Assembly: GCA_052143275.1 (NCBI GenBank)
Contig: JBKQTH010000236.1
Coordinates: 1-31,931, forward strand
Reading direction: 5' to 3'
Source: JAJPKE01 sp052143275
Lineage (GTDB): Bacteria > Chloroflexota > Ktedonobacteria > Ktedonobacterales > JADMIN01
Length of the DNA: 31,931 bases
Numbering within the stretch: position 1 is the stretch's first letter; every line of letters begins with the position of its first letter. Of the stretch, positions 15,198 to 22,417 are shown in pieces. The notes under the pieces are model-generated. The model saw nothing but the letters and a program-made list of their open reading frames with translations. It did not search any database and was not told where the DNA came from. The position numbers and the translations under genes are program-made.

Positions 15198-16703
15198 GTG
15201 ACCACAGATGAGTTGCCCGACTTGCCGCAGAGCCATCTCCCCCCCGCGGTGCGGACACACGCGGCAAACCTACCATCTGCTCTTGATGTGGCCTCGGCGG
15301 CCTCAGCCACCGGCGACGCGACGGAAGACGCCACCAAAGACTCCGCACCTGAGCGGCTGGGCACCCCTACGAGCGTGAAAAAGCGCGGAACATTGGGCGA
15401 GGTACTGCGAGTGCTGGGGCCGGGACTGATCACCGGCGCTGCTGACGACGACCCCTCAGGCATCGGCACCTACGCGCAGGCAGGAGCGGGTTTCGGTTTC
15501 GCCCAACTGTGGCTCGTGCTCTATATGCTGCCGCTGATGATCGCCGTGCAGGAGATGTGTGGGCGCATCGGCCTCGTCACGCGCCAAGGGATCGCCGGAG
15601 TCGTGCGCCAGCACTATAGCCGCGGCGTACTCTACCCGGTGGTGACGCTCGTCTTCATCGCCAACACCTTCAACCTGGGCGCGGACCTAGGCGGCATGGC
15701 AGCGGCCACGCGCCTGCTCGTGCCGAAGGTCCCCTTCGCGATCATGGTCATCGTCTTCGGTGTAGTCATCCTTGCGCTGGAGATCTACGTTCCCTACCGC
15801 CAGTACGCCAGCGTGCTCAAGTACCTGGCTCTCGCGCTGCTGGCCTACGTCTTCACCGCCCTGATCATTCGGCCCGACTGGGGGCACATCCTGCGCGTGA
15901 CCCTGCTGCCACAGATCCAGCCAACCAGCGCGTACCTCCTGCTGGTGGTCGGACTGCTGGGTACGACGATCAGCCCGTATCTGTTCTTCTGGCAGGCCTC
16001 CGAAGAGGTGGAGGAATTCAACGAGCAAGCGGCAGACGAGGGCATCATGGCGCGCAACGCGACGGCCAAGCTGGCGCGACGCCGGCTCCGCTGGGGACTG
16101 ATGCTCCGGCAGCTGAACCGGCTGAAGGCCGACACGGTCATTGGCATGACGGTCTCGGAGACCGTCGCCTGGTTCATCATGATCACCACCGGCGGCACAC
16201 TGTTCACGCATGGCATGACGAACATCACCTCGGCGGACCAGGCGGCGGCTGCGCTGGTACCCCTGGTGAAGGGCTTTCCCCACGCTGGGCAGCTCGCCAG
16301 CCTGATCTTCGCACTCGGCATTGTAGGGGCCGGCTTGCTCGCGGTGCCGACGCTGGCGGGCTCGGCGGCATACGCCACGGCGGAGGTATTCGGCTGGCGT
16401 GAGGGACTCTCGCGCACCCTCAGGCGCGCCCCCAGCTTCTACGCCACGATCGCGGTCTCAATGGGGATCGGTATCGTGCTGAACCTCATTGGTGTCAACC
16501 CCATTCAAGCGCTCGTCTACGCCGCGGTGCTGAACGGCGTGGTGGCGGTGCCGCTGCTGGCGCTGCTACTGCTCATCTCAAACAACCGCACGATCATGGG
16601 CGCACACACCAACGGCCGGCTCTCCAACGGCGTCATCCTCTTTGCCACCGTTGCCATGGGGATGGCCGCTGCCGTCACCATCGTCGCGCTCGTGCACCCC
16701 TGA
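15198..16703 (+). CDS. NRAMP-related divalent metal transporter (DPSG / ISPY variant, NRMT-like)
   Basis: 501 aa. A polar N-terminus of about 65 residues precedes eleven or so transmembrane helices of the SLC11/NRAMP fold. The TM1 motif reads ADDDPSGIGTYAQAG, where classic Mn/Fe transporters have DPGN. The TM6 motif reads TTISPYLFFWQ, where classic members have a metal-coordinating Met and a His (MPH). This pattern matches NRAMP-related magnesium-transporter-like members more than MntH. The GTG at 15198 is favoured because GGGAGG lies 6 nt upstream; ATG 15192 abuts that site. Promoter D drives it through a leader of about 160 nt. Mg2+ or another hard divalent ion is inferred as substrate. Confidence 0.88.
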   Translation: MTTDELPDLPQSHLPPAVRTHAANLPSALDVASAASATGDATEDATKDSAPERLGTPTSVKKRGTLGEVLRVLGPGLITGAADDDPSGIGTYAQAGAGFGFAQLWLVLYMLPLMIAVQEMCGRIGLVTRQGIAGVVRQHYSRGVLYPVVTLVFIANTFNLGADLGGMAAATRLLVPKVPFAIMVIVFGVVILALEIYVPYRQYASVLKYLALALLAYVFTALIIRPDWGHILRVTLLPQIQPTSAYLLLVVGLLGTTISPYLFFWQASEEVEEFNEQAADEGIMARNATAKLARRRLRWGLMLRQLNRLKADTVIGMTVSETVAWFIMITTGGTLFTHGMTNITSADQAAAALVPLVKGFPHAGQLASLIFALGIVGAGLLAVPTLAGSAAYATAEVFGWREGLSRTLRRAPSFYATIAVSMGIGIVLNLIGVNPIQALVYAAVLNGVVAVPLLALLLLISNNRTIMGAHTNGRLSNGVILFATVAMGMAAAVTIVALVHP

Positions 16704-16804
16704 CCGCGTCGTGCGACAGCCACAGGCGACGCTCTCGTGGTGCGTTGGCGTCTCAGGATTGAACTTTGGCCGGCATCGCTCCTTGATCATACCTGCCACT
16801 CGAA

Positions 16805-16872
16805 TTGTCCAGGATTTTGTCCAGGGTTTATCAAGCTGTGTCCTTGCCCTGGCGCAGCGCCCGTCGTATGCT
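16805..16872 (+). promoter_or_regulatory. Regulon promoter B
   Basis: TTGTCCAG at 16805 and 16817, and TTATCAAG at 16828 (spacing 12 and 11). The last starts 16 bp before TTGCCC (16844-16849), followed by 17 bp and TATGCT (16867-16872). The next gene downstream is the small membrane protein at 17256. Confidence 0.68.
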
Positions 16873-17003
16873 GGGAGTGCGTCGCAGATGGCTCCGGTGC
16901 TTTACCCCCCACTGAGCCGCCTGTACCTGGTGTCGCCTGGCTATGGGACACCACCTGCACCAGGAACCACTGCAGGGTACGACCGTACATTTTCTTTCAC
17001 CCC
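16805..17003 (+). repeat. Conserved promoter-leader repeat, copy B
   Basis: This block is nearly identical to copies A and C from the half-sites to CACCCC, but then diverges and leads to an unrelated gene. Within it, TGGTGTC (in CCTGGTGTCGCC) can pair with GACACCA across a 12-13 nt loop, and GTAC-GACC-GTAC forms a small hairpin. The 250 bases from 17004 to 17255 hold no supported gene. Confidence 0.75.
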
Positions 17004-17255
17004 AAGCTTCCATTCCTCTCGTGTCGAGACCTTTCGAGACCTCGTTCAGTGGTCCTCTCTCGATCACGTATCGATCACTCCAGGGCATCAGGTGGGACGT
17101 GGAGTACCCGCTGTGGCCGGAGATGCCGGTGGGGGCGGCGACGGCGTGAGAGACGTCAGGGCGGGGCGAAAGAAGAGAACCGCCTAAGACGTTGGGCCTA
17201 AGTCACTGGAGATCAGGGCCCAACCAGTATTCGTGAGTTGAAAGGACCTACTAGT

Positions 17256-17534
17256 ATGTTCACTATTCGTCATCTGATTCCTGCGGCATTGCATGCGGTA
17301 GTCCGCATGGTGTTCTTCGGCCTCCTGTTTGCCGTCATTGCTGGCGGAGTGGTGCTGGGAGTGGCCTACGCTACTACTCCTCACTGGCCGCCAAGTACTC
17401 TCGCCCTGGTGGTCGCCGTGGTCATTGCGCTACTGGCTGGCTATACGGTTGGCTTGACCACCCTGGTGCGCGAAGTCGTGCGTGGTGCCAAGGATCTAGA
17501 ACAGGGTGTCGTCAAGGGGGTAGCGGGTAAATAG
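17256..17534 (+). CDS. Small two-helix membrane protein (unknown)
   Basis: 92 aa with two hydrophobic helices: VVRMVFFGLLFAVIAGGVVLG (about 15-35) and LALVVAVVIALLAGYTVGLT (about 48-67). A short amphipathic C-terminal tail follows (VREVVRGAKDLEQGVVKGV). The ATG at 17256 has AAGGA about 10 nt upstream; an in-frame TTG at 17238 overlaps that site. Size and topology resemble small stress-induced envelope proteins such as YtxH-like ones, but no family is certain. It is the first gene after promoter B and 207 bp before the YggT gene. Confidence 0.68.
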   Translation: MFTIRHLIPAALHAVVRMVFFGLLFAVIAGGVVLGVAYATTPHWPPSTLALVVAVVIALLAGYTVGLTTLVREVVRGAKDLEQGVVKGVAGK

Positions 17535-17741
17535 ACCGCCTGCTCAGATGGGGCGCGCCAAGGTCTTGTCGGCCTACGTCTACGGCACCTCATTTGACCT
17601 ATCTCATGCACACAGATCAGCAGCAAGGATAAGGTCCACCCGTCTCTCGCTGGTGGATTCACATCGGGGCCGAATAACCGGGCGCTTCCCCTCCGCGGGA
17701 GGGCCTGGACGTAGTAAGCACCGTTTTCTAGGAGATACACC

Positions 17742-18104
17742 ATGCAACCAGTACAGCCTATGCCAATCGATGTCGATTCAACTGCCCCGGTCTCGTCTAC
17801 CGATCGTACGACCCGGATCGTCTACCTGGTCTTTGGCATCATCGAGGTGTTGATCGGGATCCGCGTCATTCTCGAACTCCTCGCCGCTAACCCGAATGCC
17901 GGGTTCACCAGCCTTCTGTACACTGTAACCCAGCCGTTCGTCGCGCTCTTCCAAGGGGTATTCCCGAGTGCTCAGAGCCAGGGAAGTGTCCTTGAAGTAT
18001 CGTCAGTACTCGCCATCATAGTCTACGCGTTACTCGCCTTCGGCGTCGCGACCATAGTGCAAATCATGGCCCACCGGGAAACACGGGGTACTCCGACTGC
18101 CTAA
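17742..18104 (+). CDS. YggT-family membrane protein
   Basis: 120 aa. A polar N-terminus (about 25 residues) is followed by IVYLVFGIIEVLIGIRVILE, the YggT signature FTSLLYTVTQPFVALFQGVF, and a second transmembrane region SVLAIIVYALLAFGVATIVQ. YggT proteins are small inner-membrane proteins linked to osmotic tolerance and, in Gram-positives, to division-related membrane organisation. AGGAG lies about 7 nt before the ATG. A short GC hairpin (ccctcc-gcg-ggaggg, about 17689-17703) lies just upstream. It fits the surrounding envelope/stress set. Confidence 0.85.
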   Translation: MQPVQPMPIDVDSTAPVSSTDRTTRIVYLVFGIIEVLIGIRVILELLAANPNAGFTSLLYTVTQPFVALFQGVFPSAQSQGSVLEVSSVLAIIVYALLAFGVATIVQIMAHRETRGTPTA

Positions 18105-18425
18105 TTCTAACGATCCCTCGTTCCTTGGGTACAATGATACGCAGAGCTTGTCAGACGGATAAAGTGGATCGATCTTCTCATTGCGGCCACAGCGACAACT
18201 CTAGAATTTGGATCTGTTGGCGAGTGTTCAATGGTACTGAATGAGATGTACGGCATCTGGCATACCGGCGTCAAGCGATGCGATCAAGCAGAGCGGCACA
18301 GGAGATGGCGCGAATGTAGTAGAGCCTGTGGGCAGCTTCCTAGCCTATAGGCTTTACGTGAGGCGGTAGAGGGGAGAAAGGCAGACGCTCGCCATCCATC
18401 CATCCAACGCACTCAAAATAGGTCA
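18105..18425. other. Intergenic region between convergent YggT and YihY genes
   Basis: About 320 bases without a supported gene. The only structures noticed are agcctataggct (a 12-bp palindrome near 18340-18355) and a ccatccatccatcc tetranucleotide run near 18392-18405. Neither is followed by a T-run, so no intrinsic terminator is called. Confidence 0.4.
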
Positions 18426-19562
18426 TTACTTCGGTGACGACTTGCGCAGCCGACGCCGGGCTTCGCGCCGGAGGTGTCGCACCTTCTCGATCGTCGCCAG
18501 CAGATAGCGCGATGCGCGAGGTAGTCTACGAATGTGCTGCATCTCTTCATCAGGCTGGCCAGCGGTTGGGCCAGCTGCGCCAAGCACGGAGCGATGCGCC
18601 TGGACAGCGTGCAGCATGCCAGGCAGATCTGCCGCGGTCTCGCGCTGTCCTGCTGCCCAGGAATTGATCTCGGCGCCCAGCAACAAGATGAAGGCGATAT
18701 AGTAAAAGAAGAGCAGAATGACTACCGCGAACCCCGCAACGCTACCATAATTATCGGCATGCAGAAAGAGCTGCTCGTAGAGCGGGAACAGCAGTTCATA
18801 GCCGATCAACAGCACAGCGGCGACCAACGCCCCTCTCCAGTTTCGTTGCCAGCTGCGCCAACGAACCAGCCGGTGGGGAACGAACATGTAGGTCGCGCCA
18901 AAGAGCACAAAGGCGGTCATAAATCCAACGAGGATCCGGCTGGCGGTAAGGAGTGGGCCGCCAATAGCGCTCTGCCGGTGTAGATCGAAGAGGTTGATGA
19001 TATCCGCTGGTAGGATGGAAATGAGAAAGAGGACCGGCAGCAGCACCAGATAGAGCAGCAACATGCCAAAAGCCATCCGGGTCTGTCGAAGGAGAGTGCG
19101 CCCGCGCAGGCGAAAGATGATTCCAAAGCAGTTTTCCAGCGAAAGGAACAGACGCGAGCCGGTAATGAGCGAGGTGACGATGCCAACGAGCAAAAGCGGT
19201 CCAACGCTCTCTTTCAGATGAGTGGTCACACCCTGGACGATGACATTGCCGACGCTCTGCGGGAGTGCACTGGCGACGTACTGCTCCAAGGTCTGCTCGG
19301 TCTGCGGAGACGTGTGATTCAGGACGATGCCCAAGCCCGCGATGAGAAGCAGCAGGATAGGAAAGAGCGCCAGCAAAAAGTTATAGGCCAGCAGCCCGGC
19401 CAGGTTGAATATCCAATCATTATTGATCTTTTTCCAGAAGGCCAGCAGTTCTTGCATGAATTCGCGCTGATCTCTCTTTTCCGGCAGCGTGTAGGAGGCC
19501 GGAGGCATTTCATGGATGCGCACTCCCGGAGCAGCGGCGTTGTTGGCAGATGGTATATCCAT
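18426..19562 (-). CDS. YihY/virulence factor BrkB family membrane protein
   Basis: 378 aa. A polar N-terminus (about 45 residues) precedes six transmembrane helices with YihY/BrkB features: LAGLLAYNFLLALFPILLLL early, SLITGSRLFLSLENCFGIIF in the middle, ATYMFVPHRLVRWRSW, and YGSVAGFAVVILLFFYYIAF with LLGAEIN near the end. A basic C-terminal tail (about 70 residues, LRREARRRLRKSSPK at the end) is probably cytosolic. Family function is unsettled. It is the last gene of a tight minus-strand operon, 22 bp after the small membrane protein, itself 1 nt after the PRC-like gene. Confidence 0.88.
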   Translation of the reverse strand: MDIPSANNAAAPGVRIHEMPPASYTLPEKRDQREFMQELLAFWKKINNDWIFNLAGLLAYNFLLALFPILLLLIAGLGIVLNHTSPQTEQTLEQYVASALPQSVGNVIVQGVTTHLKESVGPLLLVGIVTSLITGSRLFLSLENCFGIIFRLRGRTLLRQTRMAFGMLLLYLVLLPVLFLISILPADIINLFDLHRQSAIGGPLLTASRILVGFMTAFVLFGATYMFVPHRLVRWRSWQRNWRGALVAAVLLIGYELLFPLYEQLFLHADNYGSVAGFAVVILLFFYYIAFILLLGAEINSWAAGQRETAADLPGMLHAVQAHRSVLGAAGPTAGQPDEEMQHIRRLPRASRYLLATIEKVRHLRREARRRLRKSSPK

Positions 19563-19584
19563 AGAACTTCCTTATAGACAGCAT

Positions 19585-20052
19585 CTACTTGGTAGCGGAT
19601 TGCGCTGACAAAGCGCTGCGTGAGAGGCGCTGCCGGGCTAGCCGCCGGGGATGAAACTCCTGGGCATGGTGTTCAGCGACAATCGCGCGGGGAAAGATGC
19701 CCAGCATCGCATAGGCGGCAATACCCAGAAAGGCCCAATCCAGGACCGCGTCGGTCGGTAGATTGATGGCTGGTCCAACTAGGGGAACGATGGTTGCCAC
19801 CACCACTGCGAAGATACCCTCCGGCAGCAGCAAGGCCAGCACAAGCACGACCAGGGGGGCAAGGTATAGCAGCTTCCGGATGAGGGAGATGCGCGGGTCT
19901 TTACGCAGGCCATTGACGAAACGCAGCGTCTTGAAAGGATGCTGCACCATTTCCCAGGGGTGCGGACGTGGACTCGTCACTGGACTCGTCACTGGCGGCA
20001 CAGCTTCCTGTGGACGTGGTTGAGCCGCTTGATCGCCACTTCTCGTAATCAT
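19585..20052 (-). CDS. Small membrane protein, weakly DUF1232-like
   Basis: 155 aa. A Pro/Thr-rich N-terminus contains a tandem PPVTSPVTSPRP. Two hydrophobic helices follow (LLYLAPLVVLVLALLLPEGI and AFLGIAAYAMLGIFPRAIVA), then a basic tail. The phrase VPLVGPAINLPTDAVLDWAF resembles the DUF1232/YkvA membrane motif, but loosely. ATG 20052 is chosen because GAGGAG lies 7 nt upstream, inside the end of the preceding gene; ATG 20073 (seven residues longer) is possible. Only 1 nt separates it from the TAA of the PRC-like gene, implying translational coupling. It belongs to the PRC / small membrane protein / YihY operon. Confidence 0.72.
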   Translation of the reverse strand: MITRSGDQAAQPRPQEAVPPVTSPVTSPRPHPWEMVQHPFKTLRFVNGLRKDPRISLIRKLLYLAPLVVLVLALLLPEGIFAVVVATIVPLVGPAINLPTDAVLDWAFLGIAAYAMLGIFPRAIVAEHHAQEFHPRRLARQRLSRSALSAQSATK

Positions 20053-20053
20053 A

Positions 20054-20437
20054 TTACTTCTCCTCGTGCTCATGTGATTTTCCGACTCCCGATGCTTCCT
20101 GAGAAGCATCGGGTTCTCCTGGCTCCGCCTTCAGGGTGGCAGCGCCGGCCGCGACACCAGTATTCAAGTCAATGTTGCCCAGACTGGACCATCCACCCAG
20201 CGTGAGATCATGAATTTCCTGTCGAGTTCTGCTGAGATGGATCCCCCGCGCATCCGACCGTTGGATCGCGCTCAGCGGGATGGACACCTCATGGTGGAAG
20301 AGTTGCCCTATGCGCATGACCAGATACGGACTCTGCACGCCGAACGCGCTGACTGTTCCCAGTTTTTCCTCGTAACAGTCGTAGACTGGAAGCCCTAGTG
20401 GAAAATCGCGTGCCGGAGGAGCTGAATCGTTCATCAT
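20054..20437 (-). CDS. PRC-barrel-like protein
   Basis: 127 aa. Residues about 13-80 read as a PRC/DUF2171-type barrel: GLPVYDCYEEKLGTVSAFG, a short strand SPYLVMRIG, then VSIPLSAIQRSDARGIHLS. PRC barrels are small beta-folds used for protein or RNA binding in stress and envelope proteins. The remaining 45 residues are acidic, Gly/Ala-rich and end in SHEHEEK, probably disordered. AAAGG lies about 9 nt before the ATG. It is the first gene of the three-gene minus operon. A perfect 11-bp hairpin (20088-20113) lies in its last codons. Confidence 0.78.
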   Translation of the reverse strand: MMNDSAPPARDFPLGLPVYDCYEEKLGTVSAFGVQSPYLVMRIGQLFHHEVSIPLSAIQRSDARGIHLSRTRQEIHDLTLGGWSSLGNIDLNTGVAAGAATLKAEPGEPDASQEASGVGKSHEHEEK

Positions 20438-20520
20438 CGTCGTATACCTTTGGGGGAACTGTGCGGAAAGGACTTAAAGGAATTGAGTGCATGCTTGTCC
20501 CGGGTAACACGGCTTGCGGG

Positions 20521-20823
20521 TTACGCGCCGGCTCCCGCCGAGCGACGTCCGGTGAATAGGTGAACGATCACGACCAGGAGAATGGCTCCAATGACCGCAA
20601 TGACGAGTTCAGCCGGCAATCCATAATGCGCGACATTGAACAGACTGAACGTGCTCACCACAAAATTGGCACCGATGGCGCCAATCACGCCAAACAACAA
20701 ATCGCCGATGATGCCAAAGCCGCCGCCTCGCTGGACACGACCGATAATCGCGGCGGCAATAGCTCCGGCGAGAATCTGCAACGCGAGGTCACTAAAGGTA
20801 ACAGTAAAGGATGCAATAACCAT
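20521..20823 (-). CDS. GlsB/YeaQ/YmgE-family stress membrane protein, copy 2
   Basis: The 100-aa paralogue of the protein at 9461-9763 is the same length and mostly identical residue by residue. The start MVIASFTVTFSDL and the end LFTGRRSAGAGA are nearly the same; differences cluster in the first two helices and the middle loop. Three hydrophobic helices and GGGFGIIGDLLFGVIGAIGA place it in Transgly_assoc. Its leader, from the promoter to the start codon, is also homologous to that of copy 1. The duplication therefore includes promoter, leader and gene. It points away from the 21-kb repeat and toward the PRC-like operon. Confidence 0.9.
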   Translation of the reverse strand: MVIASFTVTFSDLALQILAGAIAAAIIGRVQRGGGFGIIGDLLFGVIGAIGANFVVSTFSLFNVAHYGLPAELVIAVIGAILLVVIVHLFTGRRSAGAGA

Positions 20824-20958
20824 GGAATTGTTCCTGTTCTTCTGGCAGACACGATATGTGGCTGCCGCTCTCGGTGACCCCAGGAGTGCCCAGCCTACGT
20901 CTCCGGTCCGCTCGCTAGCTTTTCCAGGTGAGCCGAAACCCGCGGGGATGGGAATCTA

Positions 20959-21146
20959 GGGGTGAAAGAAAATGTACGGTCGTACCCTGCAGTGGTTCCT
21001 GGTGCAGGTGGTGTCCCATAGCCAGGCGACACCAGGTACAGGCGGCTCAGTGGGGGGTAAAGCACCGGAGCCGTCTGCGACGCACTCCCAGCATACGACA
21101 GGCGCTGCGGGAGAGCAAGCTCATAGCTGGACAAAAGCCTGGACAA
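20959..21146 (-). repeat. Conserved promoter-leader repeat, copy C, including regulon promoter
   Basis: This is the inverted copy of blocks A and B. On the minus strand TTGTCCAG lies at 21146-21139 and 21134-21127 (12 bp apart). The second starts 16 bp before TTGCTC (21118-21113), and a 17-bp spacer leads to TATGCT (21095-21090). The leader then matches copies A and B to CACCCC (20964-20959). Similarity with copy A continues to the GlsB start codon at 20823, so the leader is about 260 nt. Confidence 0.75.
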
Positions 21147-21210
21147 TCCAAGCGGCGTTTATGATGGAACGGTGCCAGAGTCCGGGAAGACGTCGGGTAA
21201 CAATCGTTCG

Positions 21211-21483
21211 CTACTCCCAGGCGTTGGGGTCGAGTTGTGCGGTCCTCTCGGTGTTGCTGATCCTGCCAAGGTACCGTCCAACTTCATCCAGGCTCGCCAC
21301 ATGACCGATATCGGGGTACTGCCGCGTGCTCTCACCGCTCTGCGCGTCAACGGCATTGACAACCAGGCTCCCGTTTTGTTCCCCAGCTGAGTAACCCCAT
21401 TCGCCGGTCACCTGAATGGGAGTATCTATGGAACGGTTGTTGGCATAGCCGCTATTCTTCTGGAGGGCTTCCGAGAGTTTCAT
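21211..21483 (-). CDS. Small hypothetical protein (90 aa)
   Basis: AGGAG lies about 7 nt before the ATG at 21483, which fixes the start; a longer frame upstream has no ribosome-binding site. The protein is soluble and acidic, beginning MKLSEALQKNSGYANNRSID, with a Gly/Asn-rich middle (VTGEWGYSAGEQNGSLVVNA) and a terminal VGRYLGRISNTERTAQL. No membrane segment or known domain is recognised. It lies upstream of promoter copy C on the same strand, 64 bp away. Confidence 0.6.
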   Translation of the reverse strand: MKLSEALQKNSGYANNRSIDTPIQVTGEWGYSAGEQNGSLVVNAVDAQSGESTRQYPDIGHVASLDEVGRYLGRISNTERTAQLDPNAWE

Positions 21484-21815
21484 GATGCGCTCCTGTCCCT
21501 GGCATTGTACCACGAATGCCGAGTCTCTGGATCGTGGCGCAGGCACTAGGGAGCCGGAACAGTCGATTCTCGACGGATTGTCGACTGAACCCGGTGGGTT
21601 CCAGCATGTCGGTATCCGCAATGAGATGCGACTCATAGGATGGCTGCAAGAAGTGGTTGCTCGGCAAACTTCACGCGATCAGTCGCATGAACTAGCTAAA
21701 AGGCTACCGGGTACAGTGGATGGCATACTGGGCAGCATGCCCGACGTCAATGGAGTCTGTGAGACCGCATTCAATAAATAATGCGAATACAACGATCTGT
21801 TCTACGTAAGCCTGC

Positions 21816-21844
21816 TTGACAAATAGTATAATGCGCGCTACACT
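21816..21844 (+). promoter_or_regulatory. Sigma70-type promoter for the ABM-like gene
   Basis: TTGACA (21816-21821), a 17-bp spacer and TACACT (21839-21844). Transcription would start near 21851, about 75 nt before the ATG at 21926. A perfect TATAAT at 21827-21832 lies inside the spacer but has no -35 at a suitable distance. Confidence 0.5.
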
Positions 21845-21925
21845 CTATGTGTTCCGACTGTCTTGCTGGCATCTCCTTTGTGAGGCACTCATCAGGGCAC
21901 GCGTCGGGGCAGAAACGAGATTCCT

Positions 21926-22273
21926 ATGTACTACACCCATGTTGAAATCGTCAAAGTAAAGCCGGGTCAGATGGATGAGACGCTGCGTAGAGCGGAAACA
22001 GAGCTGTTACCTCTCTATCGCGACTTGCCTGGATTTGTCGCCTATACCATCGCCAAAACCGACGAGGTATCTGCAACTGGTTTGAGCATTTGGCAGACGC
22101 GACAGCAAGCTGAGCATGCTCCAGCCGTGCGGGAAGTCTGGATGAAGGAACGGGCAAGCACCTTGATTGACTCACTCCACCAGTCGATTGGCCTGCTGCC
22201 CTTCCTGGTCGTCACACCTGGCCTCGTAGGGTATTCGTCGGCAACTCCTGTTGCTGGTGGCCGGAAGGTCTAA
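21926..22273 (+). CDS. Dimeric alpha/beta-barrel (ABM-like) small monooxygenase-type protein
   Basis: 115 aa. The core is a single ferredoxin-like ABM fold: MYYTHVEIVKVKPGQMDETL (strand 1 and helix start), LLPLYRDLPGFVAYTIAKTD (helix-strand), GLSIWQTRQQAEHA and a C-terminal helix. This matches antibiotic-biosynthesis-monooxygenase/quinol-monooxygenase-like proteins, which oxidise or bind small aromatic molecules as dimers. The tail (about 25 residues, VVTPGLVGYSSATPVAG) is an extra strand or disordered. The ribosome-binding site is weak (ACGAGA). The substrate is unknown. Confidence 0.72.
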   Translation: MYYTHVEIVKVKPGQMDETLRRAETELLPLYRDLPGFVAYTIAKTDEVSATGLSIWQTRQQAEHAPAVREVWMKERASTLIDSLHQSIGLLPFLVVTPGLVGYSSATPVAGGRKV

Positions 22274-22338
22274 GACTGTAGGCGATGGCGATGCAGATTG
22301 AAGCGCGTCTGCTTCGACACGCGCTACGAGTTCCTTTT

Positions 22339-22375
22339 GATGCGGCAACGGCTGGCGGGCAAGCGTTGCCGCATC
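22339..22375 (+). terminator. 12-bp hairpin between convergent genes
   Basis: gatgcggcaacg (22339-22350) and its exact reverse complement (22364-22375) enclose a 13-nt loop. It lies between the ABM-like gene end (22273) and the 3' end of the truncated SDR (22418). A later cgttttagc gives only a weak T-tract, so rho-independent termination is possible but not certain. Confidence 0.5.
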
Positions 22376-22417
22376 AGTTCGTTCTAGCACTCGTTTTAGC
22401 AAAGGAGTTCACTATAT

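Noticed and set aside
15687..16417. Two long minus-strand frames opposite the NRAMP-related gene
   Set aside because: They are antisense shadows of a strongly biased membrane-protein gene, His/Arg/Gln-rich and without motifs.
9117..21146. Repeat copies A-C as a transposable element (MITE)
   Set aside because: No terminal inverted repeats or target-site duplications were found, and each copy starts at a promoter with strict register; a regulatory leader explains more, though mobility is not excluded.
21482..21781. Plus-strand 99-aa frame opposite and downstream of the small hypothetical gene
   Set aside because: It begins inside the ribosome-binding region of the minus-strand gene, lacks its own Shine-Dalgarno sequence and shows no known domain.
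21827..21832. Perfect TATAAT as the -10 of the ABM-like gene
   Set aside because: No -35 element lies 15-19 bp upstream; it falls within the 17-bp spacer of the TTGACA/TACACT pair, which fits better.
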